A stretch of DNA of 64,000 nucleotides, taken from NCBI RefSeq assembly GCF_000760935.2, contig NZ_CP049744.1:1894501-1958500 (forward strand), read 5' to 3'. The DNA is from Rhodococcoides fascians A25f (GTDB lineage Bacteria; Actinomycetota; Actinomycetes; Mycobacteriales; Mycobacteriaceae). Positions 29,617 to 39,008 of this stretch are shown in pieces (position 1 is the first letter of the stretch; the number at the start of each line of letters is the position of its first letter). A model generated the notes under the pieces. The model had not been told where the DNA came from. It made no database searches and worked only from the letters and a program-made list of their open reading frames with translations. Made by a program: the position numbers and the translations under genes.

Positions 29617-30930
29617 GTGACCATGACAGACAACAGATTTCATCTCGGTTGGTTCGGCAGCTTCGTACCGACGTCCTGGAACACCGCGTTCGAGGGTTCC
29701 GACAGTGGAGACTGGTTGAACGGAGATTTCTACGTCGACTTCGCCAAGACCCTCGAGCGCGCGTGCTTCGACTTCCTGCTCCTCGAGGATTCGTCGATGG
29801 TCTCCGATACCTACGGCGGCAGTTCGGAAGCGACCCTGAAGACCGGCGGGTGGGCACCGAAAGGTGATCCGATGGCATTGGCTCCCTTGCTCACCCGGGC
29901 CACCAGTCATCTCGGTATCGCCTTGACCGCATCGACGTCCTTCTATCCGCCCTATCTTCTCGCACGCTCGATCTCGTCGCTCGATCACCTGTCCTCGGGT
30001 CGTATCGGGTGGAACGTAGTGACCTCGAGCGAGGATCGTGCAGCCCAGAACTTCGGTATGGACGCGCTACCCCCGCACGACGAGCGCTACGTGCGCGCTG
30101 ACGAGTACGTGGAACTGGTCGAGAAGCTCTGGGACTCGTGGGATGCCGATGCTGTGGTGATGGACCGCGCAACGTCCACCTATGTCGACCACACCAAGGT
30201 CCACACCATCGACTTCCAGGGTAAGTACTACTCCTCACGCGGGCCGCTCAACACTCTGCCGTCACCGCAGGGGCGACCGGTCATCACGCAGGCGGGCGGC
30301 TCGCCTGCCGGCCGCGACTTCGCGGCCAAGCATGCGGACATGATCATGGCGCTGCCCAAAGGTGTTGCAGCGATGAAGGAGTACCGGTCCGACATCAGGC
30401 GCCGGATGGCACTACACGGCCGCGATCCCGATTCGGCGAAGGTGATGTACGTGGTCTCGCCCATCCTCGGTGAGACCCACGAGGATGCGCTTGCGCGTAA
30501 GGATCGCAAGGCGGCGGCGGTTCGAGCCAATCCTGCGGGTGTGCTCATCGGCTGGTCGGCGAGCATGGAGATCGACTTCTCCACGTTCGATCTCGACAAG
30601 CCGATGCCCGAGGACGTGCACACCAACGGACATCAGTCCACGTTGGAGAACTTCCGCAACTGGGCCGACGGTCGAACGCTCCGCGAGGCCTGCGTGGCCT
30701 ACCGAACCGAATCGATGGAGCTGGTCGGTACACCGGATGCTGTTGCCGCGCAGATGGGCGACGCCATGGCAGAGGTCGGCGGGGATGGCTTCTTGATCTG
30801 GAGCCAGCCGCACAACCGGCGGTACATCGGTGAGATCGCAGACGGACTCGTGCCCGCTCTACAGAGCCGAGGTCTGATGCGGACCGAGTACAGCAGCGAT
30901 CATCTGCGCGACAACCTGCTCGAATTCTGA
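29617..30930 (+). CDS. NtaA/SnaA/DszA-family FMNH2 monooxygenase, paralogue 2
   Basis: A 437-residue LLM-type monooxygenase: NRFHLGWFGSFVPTSWN opening, LERACFDFLLLEDSSMVSDTYGG, TSFYPPYLLARSISSLDHL, SGRIGWNVVTSSEDRAAQNFG and PVITQAGGSPAGRDFAAKHAD. It uses reduced FMN and O2 to attack an imported compound. The GTG at 29617 is favoured because gagga lies about seven bases upstream; the ATG at 29623 is too far. It is first of the six-gene monooxygenase run on this strand and, judged by shared stretches, most like paralogues 5 and 7. Confidence 0.9.
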   Translation: MTMTDNRFHLGWFGSFVPTSWNTAFEGSDSGDWLNGDFYVDFAKTLERACFDFLLLEDSSMVSDTYGGSSEATLKTGGWAPKGDPMALAPLLTRATSHLGIALTASTSFYPPYLLARSISSLDHLSSGRIGWNVVTSSEDRAAQNFGMDALPPHDERYVRADEYVELVEKLWDSWDADAVVMDRATSTYVDHTKVHTIDFQGKYYSSRGPLNTLPSPQGRPVITQAGGSPAGRDFAAKHADMIMALPKGVAAMKEYRSDIRRRMALHGRDPDSAKVMYVVSPILGETHEDALARKDRKAAAVRANPAGVLIGWSASMEIDFSTFDLDKPMPEDVHTNGHQSTLENFRNWADGRTLREACVAYRTESMELVGTPDAVAAQMGDAMAEVGGDGFLIWSQPHNRRYIGEIADGLVPALQSRGLMRTEYSSDHLRDNLLEF

Positions 30931-30962
30931 CCCTCTCACTCGTTTCGTATCTGGAGAAAACT

Positions 30963-32276
30963 ATGACTGCCAACAAATTTCACCTCGGATGGTTCCTCGG
31001 AGCCGGCTTCGGCGTTCAGTCCTGGAACCAGCCGTGGTCGGGTACCGGTGCGACCGACTGGATGATGCCCGATCAGTACGTGGACCTGGCGCACTCGCTT
31101 GAGCAGGCGTGTTTCGACTTCCTCATCATGGAGGACTCGGTGCAGGTCTCGGACACCTACAAGGGTTCGATGGAGTACTACCTGGCAACGGCATCCGCGG
31201 CACCGAAACACGATCCTGCCGTCCTCGCCGGAATCCTGTCGTACACGACGAAGCATCTCGGCATCGTTCCGACCCTGACCACCACCTTCTACCACCCGTA
31301 CACCGTGGCGCGTCTGATGTCGACGCTCGACCATATCGCCGAGGGACGAATCGGCTGGAACATCGTCACCGGCAGCAACACTCGCGCCGCGCAGAACTAC
31401 GGATTCGATATGCCCGAACACGATCTCCGCTACGACATCGCCGACGAGTTCGTCGAGCTCGCCTGCAAACTGTGGGACTCCTGGGAAGACGGAGCGGTGC
31501 ATGCGGACACCTCGGCGGGCGGCATCTACGCCGACCACGAGAAGGTCAACCGAATCGATTTCGAGGGCAAGTTCTTCAAGTCGAGGGGACCGCTGAACAC
31601 CATCCCCAGCCCGCAGCGTCGGCCGGTGTTTCTGCAGGCAGGTGGCTCGGACAAAGGCAAGGAGTTCGCCGCCAAGCATGCCGACGCCATCATCTCCAAT
31701 CCCCATGGCACCGAGAAGATGCGACGCTACCGCGAGGACATCCGCCAGGGTGCCGTCGAGGCCGGCCGCAACCCCGACGACGTCAAGGTGATGTACCTGA
31801 TCTCCCCGATCCTCGGTGAGACGACGGCCGAGGCCAAGGCCAAGCAGAAGCGTCGGGCAGATGCAGCGTCGAGCAATATCGACGCGCTCCTCGCCGGGCG
31901 TTCGCACCTGTCCGGTATCGATCTGAGCCAGTTCGACCTCGACGAGCCGCTGCCGGCAGATCTCGAAAGCAACGGGCACCGAAGCAGTTTCGCCGAGTTC
32001 AAAGGCGACGGAACGCAGACCCTACGCGAGCGCATCACCGGCCACAGCGCCATCGACACCCTGGATTTCGTCGGTACTCCCGACGACGTCGCCGACATGA
32101 TGGACGGCGTCATGCAGGAGGTGGGCGGCGACGGCTTCCTCATTGCGGGAGCTCCGATGAACCGGCGCTACGTCGCCGAGATCACCGACGGGTTGGTGCC
32201 CGCGCTCAAGCGACGTGGACTGACTCGAACGTCGTACGAGCACAGTCACTTCCGCGAGAACCTTCGCGCATTCTGA
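30963..32276 (+). CDS. NtaA/SnaA/DszA-family FMNH2 monooxygenase, paralogue 3
   Basis: A 437-residue monooxygenase with NKFHLGWFLGAGFGVQSWNQPWSG (closest in the opening to paralogue 1), LEQACFDFLIMEDSVQVSDTYKG, TTFYHPYTVARLMSTLDHI, GRIGWNIVTGSNTRAAQNYG and PVFLQAGGSDKGKEFAAKHAD. The histidine in TFYHP, where the others have TFYPP or SFYPP, and the PVFLQAGGS variant set it apart, suggesting different substrate contacts. It starts 32 bases after paralogue 2, with ctggag at good spacing. Confidence 0.9.
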   Translation: MTANKFHLGWFLGAGFGVQSWNQPWSGTGATDWMMPDQYVDLAHSLEQACFDFLIMEDSVQVSDTYKGSMEYYLATASAAPKHDPAVLAGILSYTTKHLGIVPTLTTTFYHPYTVARLMSTLDHIAEGRIGWNIVTGSNTRAAQNYGFDMPEHDLRYDIADEFVELACKLWDSWEDGAVHADTSAGGIYADHEKVNRIDFEGKFFKSRGPLNTIPSPQRRPVFLQAGGSDKGKEFAAKHADAIISNPHGTEKMRRYREDIRQGAVEAGRNPDDVKVMYLISPILGETTAEAKAKQKRRADAASSNIDALLAGRSHLSGIDLSQFDLDEPLPADLESNGHRSSFAEFKGDGTQTLRERITGHSAIDTLDFVGTPDDVADMMDGVMQEVGGDGFLIAGAPMNRRYVAEITDGLVPALKRRGLTRTSYEHSHFRENLRAF

Positions 32277-32313
32277 TCGACCGACCGTAGGTCTCGACAC
32301 AAGAGGAGAAGAC

Positions 32314-33603
32314 ATGTTCCACCTTGGTTGGTTCTTGAGCTGGCAGGTGCAGTCGTGGAACCAGATGTGGTCGGGGGAGGGCGGCACCGAATGGAACCAC
32401 CCCGAGCTGTACATCGACATGACTCGATCGCTCGAACGTGCCGGATTCGACTACATCATGTTCGAGGACGGTTCGTTCGTCCCGGACTCGTTCGGTGGTT
32501 CGTCCGAGTGGTGGCTGGCCAATGCGCGGTCGGTGCCCAAGCAGGACCCGAACTCGTTGCTTCCCATTCTGAGTCAGCACACCGAGCGTCTCGGCCTCAT
32601 CGCCACGATGACGACGTCGTTCCATCCGCCGTACATGGCGGCCCGCACGGCAGCCACGCTCGACCACCTCAGTAACGGGCGCGCCGGGGTCAATCTGGTG
32701 ACCTCGCACAACGTGCGCACGGCACAGAACTTCGGCTACGAGGAAATGTTCGAGCACGATCATCGGTACGAGATGGCCGACGAGTGGATCGACCTCGTCA
32801 AGCAACTGTGGTCCTCGTGGGAGCCGGACGCAGTGCGCCTAGACCGAGAAGCGGGCGTTTTCGCGGATTTCGCCAAGGTCCACAACATCGATTTCAAGGG
32901 CAAGTACCACTCGTCCCGCGGACCGCTGAACACCACTCCGACGCCGCAGGGCCGACCGGTGATCTGCCAGGCCGGCGGTTCTCCTGCAGGCCGCGGCTTC
33001 GCCGCCAAACACGCCGAAACCATTCTGGCTCAGGTCGAGAGCGTCGAGGCCATGAAGACGTACCGCGACGACGTCCGTGCCCGCATGATCGTGGAGGGGC
33101 GGGACCCAGATTCGTGCAAGATCATGTTCATCGTCAGCCCGGTACTCGGTGAGACTCAGCAAGAAGCGCAGGACAAGAACGAGCGGATCCTCGACGGCTT
33201 CCGCAACAACATCGACGTCAATCTGGCCTCGATGTCCTATGCGAGCGGTATCGACTTCTCGAAATTCGATCTGGACGCGCCGATTCCCACCGTCGAGACC
33301 AATGCGGGCCGGGGAACGATGGCCCTGATCGGTGCCAACACCACCGGGATGACACTGCGCGAGGCGGCGAGCTCGGACATCAGGAAGTCCGTGCAACTGA
33401 TCGGCACAGCCGACGCGGTGGCGGAGCAGATGGGTGATATCGCGGCCGAGGTCGGCGGTGACGGTTTCCTCATCGCAGGAAGCGTGAACCGGCGGTACAT
33501 CAGTGAGATCGCCGATGGTCTGGCGCCCGAGCTGCGTAAGCGTGGACTGATTCGTGACGGATATGCGCACGAACTGTTCCGCGACAACCTGATGGACTTC
33601 TGA
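32314..33603 (+). CDS. NtaA/SnaA/DszA-family FMNH2 monooxygenase, paralogue 4
   Basis: A 429-residue monooxygenase, MFHLGWFLSWQVQSWNQMWSG opening, LERAGFDYIMFEDGSFVPDSFGG (EDG instead of EDS), TSFHPPYMAARTAATLDHL and GRAGVNLVTSHNVRTAQNFG. It shares the NLVT variant with paralogue 1 and reads TSFHPP rather than SFYPP, marking a separate subgroup. PVICQAGGSPAGRGFAAKHAE is conserved. An aagaggagaag site precedes the ATG. Probably cotranscribed with neighbours (37- and 32-base gaps). Confidence 0.9.
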   Translation: MFHLGWFLSWQVQSWNQMWSGEGGTEWNHPELYIDMTRSLERAGFDYIMFEDGSFVPDSFGGSSEWWLANARSVPKQDPNSLLPILSQHTERLGLIATMTTSFHPPYMAARTAATLDHLSNGRAGVNLVTSHNVRTAQNFGYEEMFEHDHRYEMADEWIDLVKQLWSSWEPDAVRLDREAGVFADFAKVHNIDFKGKYHSSRGPLNTTPTPQGRPVICQAGGSPAGRGFAAKHAETILAQVESVEAMKTYRDDVRARMIVEGRDPDSCKIMFIVSPVLGETQQEAQDKNERILDGFRNNIDVNLASMSYASGIDFSKFDLDAPIPTVETNAGRGTMALIGANTTGMTLREAASSDIRKSVQLIGTADAVAEQMGDIAAEVGGDGFLIAGSVNRRYISEIADGLAPELRKRGLIRDGYAHELFRDNLMDF

Positions 33604-33635
33604 TCGTCGCTGCAGGGGTCGGCCCGTCGACGCAG

Positions 33636-35123
33636 GTGCGACCCGACTCGTATCCCTGGCGCGTGCTGTCGGTCACCGGACTCGGGATGAGCATCACGTT
33701 CGTATCGGTGTCGATGCTCCCCGTCGCTCTACCGGACATGAGTGCGGGACTCGGAGCCTCTGCAGCGCAAACCGATTGGTTCATACTCGCGTACCTGCTC
33801 ACCACGGCAGTGTTCATTCTGGTGCTCGGCAAACTCGCCGATCTTGTCGGACGCCGACCGGTGTATCTCGCAGGCTTGGCCTGTCTGACAGTCAGTGCCG
33901 CGGTGATCGCGTCGGCGACGGACCCCGACATCGTGATCGGCTTACGCGTCGTGCAGGGCATCGGCGCGGCGGCAGTGATCACCAACACCACTGCGCTTCT
34001 CGTCGAAGCGTTCGAGCCGCAGAAGCTCTCGATCGGTATCGGCTGGAACATCACGATCATGTCGCTCGCCATCTCTGTCGGACCGTTGCTCGGTGGCGTT
34101 CTGACCGAAACCGTCGGGTGGCGTGGGGTGTTCGGAATCGTGGTTCCGCTGGGCGTTGTCGGGACGGTCTGGGCATGGATCACCCTGCGCCGCACACCAC
34201 GTCCGACGGCCGGGGCACCCTTGGACTACGGCGGTGCGCTGGGCTCGATGGTCATCCTCGGTGGCCTGGTCTACGGGGTGAATCGCGGTGGCAGTGGCGG
34301 TTTCGGAGCGTGGCAGTCGGTGGTACCGCTGGCGTGCGTCGTGGTCGCTGTGCCGCTGTTCTGGTGGTGGGAGAAGCGAGCCGCAGATCCGATCGTGGAT
34401 CCGAAACTGCTGGCGGACAGATTCCGCGGCAGTGCCTACACCGCATCGTTCCTGGTGACGATGGCGGAAGGCGCGGTGGCCGTGACCATGTCGCTCTACC
34501 TGCAGAGTGTCGTGGGCTCGAGTCCCATCGACGCCGGATTGCAGATCACCGCACTTGCCGTCGGCACCACCGTGATGTCGCCGATCGCGGGCACGCTGGC
34601 CACGCGGGTATCGACGCGGACGTTGACGACGGTGTCCACGCTCGGCACCGCAACGGTGCTGTCGGTACTCGCCCTGCACATCGCGGGGCCGGCCCGGGAC
34701 GTTCCCATCGTTGCCCTGCTGTTCGCTCTCGGTCTCAGTGGCGGGATCTTCAAGACGGCAAATGCGTCGGCGATCAACGTGGGCGTGGCACCGAACCGTT
34801 CGGGAATGGCCAACGGACTTCGGGTGTCCCTCGACAACACTGCAGTCACCCTCAGCACAGCGCTCGCCCTGGTGCTCGCAGTGTCTGCACTTCCGCCGAC
34901 GCTGCGTGAATTGGTGTACTCCGGCGACAGCGACATGTTGCCGGACGGCGGATCCGATTCGTTGACATCGGGATTCGTCATCGCCGTGGCCGCCATGGCA
35001 TTCGCAGCGCTACTGGCGAGCGTGGCGTCGGGCCTGCGCGGAATCCATCCGAAGGAACCTGCCGAGCTGTCTCGGCTGCACAGAAGTGATCTACCCACAT
35101 CGAGAGCAAGGAGCACGGCATGA
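33636..35123 (+). CDS. MFS transporter, DHA2 (EmrB/QacA) family
   Basis: A 495-residue, 14-helix major facilitator exporter. Motif A reads GKLADLVGRRPVYLAG, and motif C-like sequence occurs in ISVGPLLGGVLTETVGWRGVF. It starts at GTG 33636; no better upstream codon exists, and the ATG at 33690 would delete helix 1. The stop overlaps paralogue 5's ATG (ATGA). Within an oxidation cluster it may expel a desulfurised carbon skeleton or toxic product rather than import substrate; direction is inferred from the family. Confidence 0.9.
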   Translation: MRPDSYPWRVLSVTGLGMSITFVSVSMLPVALPDMSAGLGASAAQTDWFILAYLLTTAVFILVLGKLADLVGRRPVYLAGLACLTVSAAVIASATDPDIVIGLRVVQGIGAAAVITNTTALLVEAFEPQKLSIGIGWNITIMSLAISVGPLLGGVLTETVGWRGVFGIVVPLGVVGTVWAWITLRRTPRPTAGAPLDYGGALGSMVILGGLVYGVNRGGSGGFGAWQSVVPLACVVVAVPLFWWWEKRAADPIVDPKLLADRFRGSAYTASFLVTMAEGAVAVTMSLYLQSVVGSSPIDAGLQITALAVGTTVMSPIAGTLATRVSTRTLTTVSTLGTATVLSVLALHIAGPARDVPIVALLFALGLSGGIFKTANASAINVGVAPNRSGMANGLRVSLDNTAVTLSTALALVLAVSALPPTLRELVYSGDSDMLPDGGSDSLTSGFVIAVAAMAFAALLASVASGLRGIHPKEPAELSRLHRSDLPTSRARSTA

Positions 35124-36409
35124 CCAAATTTCATCTGGGGTGGTTCACCAACTTCTCCAACCCGCCGTGGAACACCACCTGGGCCGGCGACGAAGGCAGG
35201 ACGTGGGCCAACGGCGAATTGCACGTCGACTTCGCCCGGTCACTCGAGCGAGCCTGCTTCGACTACATCATGCTCGAGGATTCGTCGATGGTCTCCGACG
35301 CCTTCGAGCAGACGTCGAGGGTGGACCTGAAGTACGGACTGTATGCGCCCAAACACGATCCGGTGACGCTGGTTCCGATGCTGACTGCGTCGACGAAGCA
35401 CATCGGCATCATCGCAACGTGCTCGACGTCCTTCTACCCGCCGTGGTTGCTCGCTCGACGGTTCTCCACCCTCGATCACCTCAGCGGCGGGCGCGTCGGC
35501 TGGAACGTTGTGACCTCCAGCGAGGACCGCGCCGCGCAGAACTACGGCATGGACAAGCTGGCCGAACACGACCAACGGTACGAGCGCGCCGACGAGTTCG
35601 TCGATCTCGTCAAGCAGTTGTGGGCTTCGTGGGAGGAGGACGCGATGGTCCTCGATAGGGACACCGGCACGTACGTCGATCACACGAAGGTCCATGTCAC
35701 GAACTTTCGCGGCAAGTACCACGCATCGCGCGGACCGCTGAATCTGCCGCGGTCACCGCAGGGCGAACCGGTGATCTGTCAGGCCGGTGGATCGCCGCGG
35801 GGTCGCGAATTCGCGGCGCGCAACGCGGAAACCATTCTCAGCGCGGCCAAGGACCCGGCCGCGATGAAGGCGTTCCGCGACGACATCCGAATGCGGATGG
35901 AGAAGGAGGGCCGCGATCCGGACAGCTGCAAGATCATGTTCATCACCCAGCCCGTGCTGGCGGATACCGAATCCGACGCGCGCGCCAAGGTGGAGCGCAT
36001 GACCGCCGACGTCGATTCACGCATCGAGTCGGCGCTGGGCCATATTTCGGCGCTGACCGAAATCGATCTGTCGACGTACGAACTGGACGAGGAGTTCCCC
36101 GAACTCTCCACCAACGGACACCGGACGACGCTCGGCGACTTCCTGTCCTACGGCAATACGCCGCGCAAAGCGGCACTGGGCTGGTCCATGAAGAACGTGC
36201 ACTACGTCGGCACCCCTGACTCTGTTGCCGAGCAGATGGGCGAGACGATGGACTTCGTCGGTGGTGACGGATTCCTGATCACCGGGAGCATCGGCCGACG
36301 CTACGTCGGCGAGATCACCGAAGGCCTCGTCCCCGCGCTGCAACGACGCGGCCTCGTCCGTACCGAATACGAGCACGACATGTTTCGTGAGAATCTCATG
36401 TCCTTCTGA
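35120..36409 (+). CDS. NtaA/SnaA/DszA-family FMNH2 monooxygenase, paralogue 5
   Basis: A 429-residue monooxygenase, TKFHLGWFTNFSNPPWNTTWAG opening, LERACFDYIMLEDSSMVSDAFEQ, TSFYPPWLLARRFSTLDHL, GRVGWNVVTSSEDRAAQNYG and PVICQAGGSPRGREFAARNAE. The ATG overlaps the preceding MFS stop, and the stop overlaps the next MFS start (TGATG), giving an MFS-monooxygenase-MFS sandwich under translational coupling. The SPRGRxFAARNA variant is shared with paralogue 7. Confidence 0.9.
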   Translation: MTKFHLGWFTNFSNPPWNTTWAGDEGRTWANGELHVDFARSLERACFDYIMLEDSSMVSDAFEQTSRVDLKYGLYAPKHDPVTLVPMLTASTKHIGIIATCSTSFYPPWLLARRFSTLDHLSGGRVGWNVVTSSEDRAAQNYGMDKLAEHDQRYERADEFVDLVKQLWASWEEDAMVLDRDTGTYVDHTKVHVTNFRGKYHASRGPLNLPRSPQGEPVICQAGGSPRGREFAARNAETILSAAKDPAAMKAFRDDIRMRMEKEGRDPDSCKIMFITQPVLADTESDARAKVERMTADVDSRIESALGHISALTEIDLSTYELDEEFPELSTNGHRTTLGDFLSYGNTPRKAALGWSMKNVHYVGTPDSVAEQMGETMDFVGGDGFLITGSIGRRYVGEITEGLVPALQRRGLVRTEYEHDMFRENLMSF

Positions 36410-37848
36410 TGCGGTTGCTACGCAGAGACTCGGTGGTACCGGGCCCGGTGTACGCGTTGGCCTTCGTCAACGTGTGCATCGGTCTCGGCTACGGCGTTGT
36501 GGCTCCGGTCATTCCGGTCTTCGCCAGAGACTTCGGGGTGTCCGATCTGGCGGCCTCGTCGGTGGTGAGCATCTACGCGTTCACCCGAGTGTTGGCGTCG
36601 TTCGGTGCATCCCGTCTGCTGATGAGGTTCGACGAACGCACGATCCTCACCGCGGGACTGCTGCTGGCCGCAACATCCTCGCTGGCAGCAGCATTCGCTC
36701 CGACGTTTCTGTCACTGTTGTTGCTCCGGGCCGTCGGCGGCGTCGGAACAGCGATGTTCACCGTGGCCGGGCAGCAGCTACTCTTCCGCTACAGCAGCCC
36801 GGAAACCGGAGGCAGAACTGCGTCCGTCTTCCAGTCCGGCTTCCTCATCGGCGGGGTACTGGGCCCGGTGATCGGCGGTGCGGTCGCTCTCGTCTCGCTT
36901 CGGGCACCGTTCCTCACCCACGCACTGACGCTGATCGTCGGGGTCGCCGTCGTCTGGTTCGCGTTCCGATCCAGTGACAAGAAGGACGCCGCAAACGGTG
37001 TCGCGCACGATACGACAACACGACCGGAGCCGATGACGCTGCGAAGTGCGCTCGGCCACCGTGGATTCCGTGCGTCGATCGCGTCGAACTTCGCCAACGG
37101 CTGGGTCGGCAACGGGGTGCGGTTCACCCTCATCCCGCTGTTCGTCGCGACGGTGATCGGCGGCAGCCCCTTCGTCTCGGGGTTGGTTCTCGTCGTCGGC
37201 GCCGTCGTGCAGATCGTCGTCGTGAAACCTGCGGGCAAACTCGTCGACAGCTGGGGTCGACGGCCCATGCTGGCCTTCGGATCCGGTCTGATTCTGCTCG
37301 GGATCGTCGTTCTCGCCCTCGTTCCGACTCTGCCGATCCTGGTGCTGACGATGGTGCTGTGGGGAGTGGGCGGCACGTGCGCCATGGTGGCGAGCGCTGC
37401 GACCGTCGGCGACGTGCTGGCGGGGCGAGGCGGCAGTCCCATTGCGGTGTACCAGGTCACGTTCGATGTCGGCACCATGCTCGGCCCGCTCGTCGCCGGT
37501 GCCGTCATCGCTCAGGCGTCCTACTCTCTCGCCTTCACCGCCTGCATCCCCGTCGCGGCGTTGGCCGTCATACTGGCACTTCGGCCGTGGCGGACCGTCG
37601 CCGTGTCGACCCCCGAATCGAAGGTGGTCGTCACCGAGGAATCCGCCGTCCCTGCCCCGACCATTCACGACCACCACTTTGGAAAAGAGGACCGATGTCA
37701 CAACCGTTCACTCTCGGTTGGTTCACCAACTACCTCGTCCCCGACTGGACCGGACCCTATGCCGGAACCGGTGGAACAGACTGGGCCGACGGAACTTTCG
37801 CTGTCGACGTCGTGCGCGCGCTCGAGCGAGCGGGAATCGACTTCGTGA
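36409..37848 (+). CDS. MFS transporter, 12-helix DHA1-like, with overlapping tail
   Basis: A 479-residue major facilitator protein: YALAFVNVCIGLGYGVVAPVIPVFARDFG opening, about 12 helices to near residue 410, then a hydrophilic tail. The last roughly 51 residues are encoded within the first 154 bases of paralogue 6 in another frame and look like shadow coding (Ser/Thr/Pro/Glu rich). No frame offers a stop before the next gene, so no simple frameshift explains it. The functional transporter probably ends near residue 415, and the tail is a by-product of a lost stop. Confidence 0.88.
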   Translation: MRLLRRDSVVPGPVYALAFVNVCIGLGYGVVAPVIPVFARDFGVSDLAASSVVSIYAFTRVLASFGASRLLMRFDERTILTAGLLLAATSSLAAAFAPTFLSLLLLRAVGGVGTAMFTVAGQQLLFRYSSPETGGRTASVFQSGFLIGGVLGPVIGGAVALVSLRAPFLTHALTLIVGVAVVWFAFRSSDKKDAANGVAHDTTTRPEPMTLRSALGHRGFRASIASNFANGWVGNGVRFTLIPLFVATVIGGSPFVSGLVLVVGAVVQIVVVKPAGKLVDSWGRRPMLAFGSGLILLGIVVLALVPTLPILVLTMVLWGVGGTCAMVASAATVGDVLAGRGGSPIAVYQVTFDVGTMLGPLVAGAVIAQASYSLAFTACIPVAALAVILALRPWRTVAVSTPESKVVVTEESAVPAPTIHDHHFGKEDRCHNRSLSVGSPTTSSPTGPDPMPEPVEQTGPTELSLSTSCARSSERESTS

Positions 37849-39008
37849 TGCTGGAGGATTCGACCGCGCTGACCGATATCTACGGCGGCACGTTCGAGTC
37901 CGAACTGAAATGGACGCCCCGGGCACCGAAGCACGACCCGATGGCACTGGCCTCGCGCCTGGCGTACGAGACCGACCGAATCGGCATCGTCGTCACCGCG
38001 TCCACGAGTTTCTACCCGCCGTTCTTGCTCACCCGGCTGCTGTCGACCCTCGACCACCTCAGTCGCGGACGGATGGGGTGGAACATCGTCACCTCGACCG
38101 GGGACCGAGCGGCACAGAACTTCGGCAAGGACACGCTGCCGACCCACGATGCCAGGTACGAGATCGCCGAGGAATTCGTCGACGTCGCGAATCAGCTGTG
38201 GGCGTCCTGGGACGCCGATGCCGCATCCCCGATCGGCCCCGGCCTCGAGTCCTACGTGGACCACACCAAGGTCAGAACCATCGATCACGTCGGCGAGCAC
38301 TTCTCGGTCCGCGGCCCGCTCAACACCCTGCCGAGTCCGCAGGGCAAGCCGGTGCTGTGCCAAGCGGGAGCGTCGAAGTCCGGGATCGATCTCGCGGCGC
38401 GAGTCGCCGATCTTGTTGTCGCCGCGCCGAAGGGGCGAGACGCAATGCGCGAGTACCGAAACACGGTGCGGGCCCGTGCCGCAGAATTCGGACGCAACCC
38501 CGACGACATCAAGGTTCTCTACATGGTGACGCCGATTCTGGGGGAGACCGAGGACGACGCGAAGCGCAAGGCCGAGCGCTACTACCAGGCGACCGATGCC
38601 GCCATCGCACGCCGGCTGATCATGCTGTCCGGGGACATCGACTTCTCGACATTCGATGTTGACCAACCGATTCCGGACGACCTGAAGACCGAGGGGAGCA
38701 CCAGCATTCTGGACAACCTGCAGAAATGGGCGAACGGCAGGTCGATTCGCGAGACCGTGGCCACGGAACGTACAGAATCGTTGCGGCTCGTCGGCACATC
38801 GGCCGCTGTGGCAGACGAGATGGAAAGTGTGATCGACGAAGTCGGCGGGGACGGCTTCCTGTTCTTCGGAGGTGGCGGTGGAGTGCTCAATCGTCGGTAC
38901 GTCGACGACGTGTGCGACGGGCTGATGCCCGAACTCGCACGACGGGGCGTCGCAGGCACCGGATACCGTGGTGGCAATCTCCGTGAGCACCTGGCAGGTG
39001 CCCGATGA
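37695..39008 (+). CDS. NtaA/SnaA/DszA-family FMNH2 monooxygenase, paralogue 6
   Basis: A 437-residue monooxygenase and the most divergent of the set: QPFTLGWFTNYLVPDWTGPYAG (TLGWF for HLGWF), LERAGIDFVMLEDSTALTDIYGG, TSFYPPFLLTRLLSTLDHL and GRMGWNIVTSTGDRAAQNFG. PVLCQAGASKSGIDLAARVAD lacks the usual QAGGSxxGR, and a glycine-rich insert FFGGGGGVLNRRYV appears near the C-terminus. aagagga lies before the ATG, inside the coding tail of the preceding MFS gene. It overlaps paralogue 7 (ATGA). Confidence 0.9.
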   Translation: MSQPFTLGWFTNYLVPDWTGPYAGTGGTDWADGTFAVDVVRALERAGIDFVMLEDSTALTDIYGGTFESELKWTPRAPKHDPMALASRLAYETDRIGIVVTASTSFYPPFLLTRLLSTLDHLSRGRMGWNIVTSTGDRAAQNFGKDTLPTHDARYEIAEEFVDVANQLWASWDADAASPIGPGLESYVDHTKVRTIDHVGEHFSVRGPLNTLPSPQGKPVLCQAGASKSGIDLAARVADLVVAAPKGRDAMREYRNTVRARAAEFGRNPDDIKVLYMVTPILGETEDDAKRKAERYYQATDAAIARRLIMLSGDIDFSTFDVDQPIPDDLKTEGSTSILDNLQKWANGRSIRETVATERTESLRLVGTSAAVADEMESVIDEVGGDGFLFFGGGGGVLNRRYVDDVCDGLMPELARRGVAGTGYRGGNLREHLAGAR

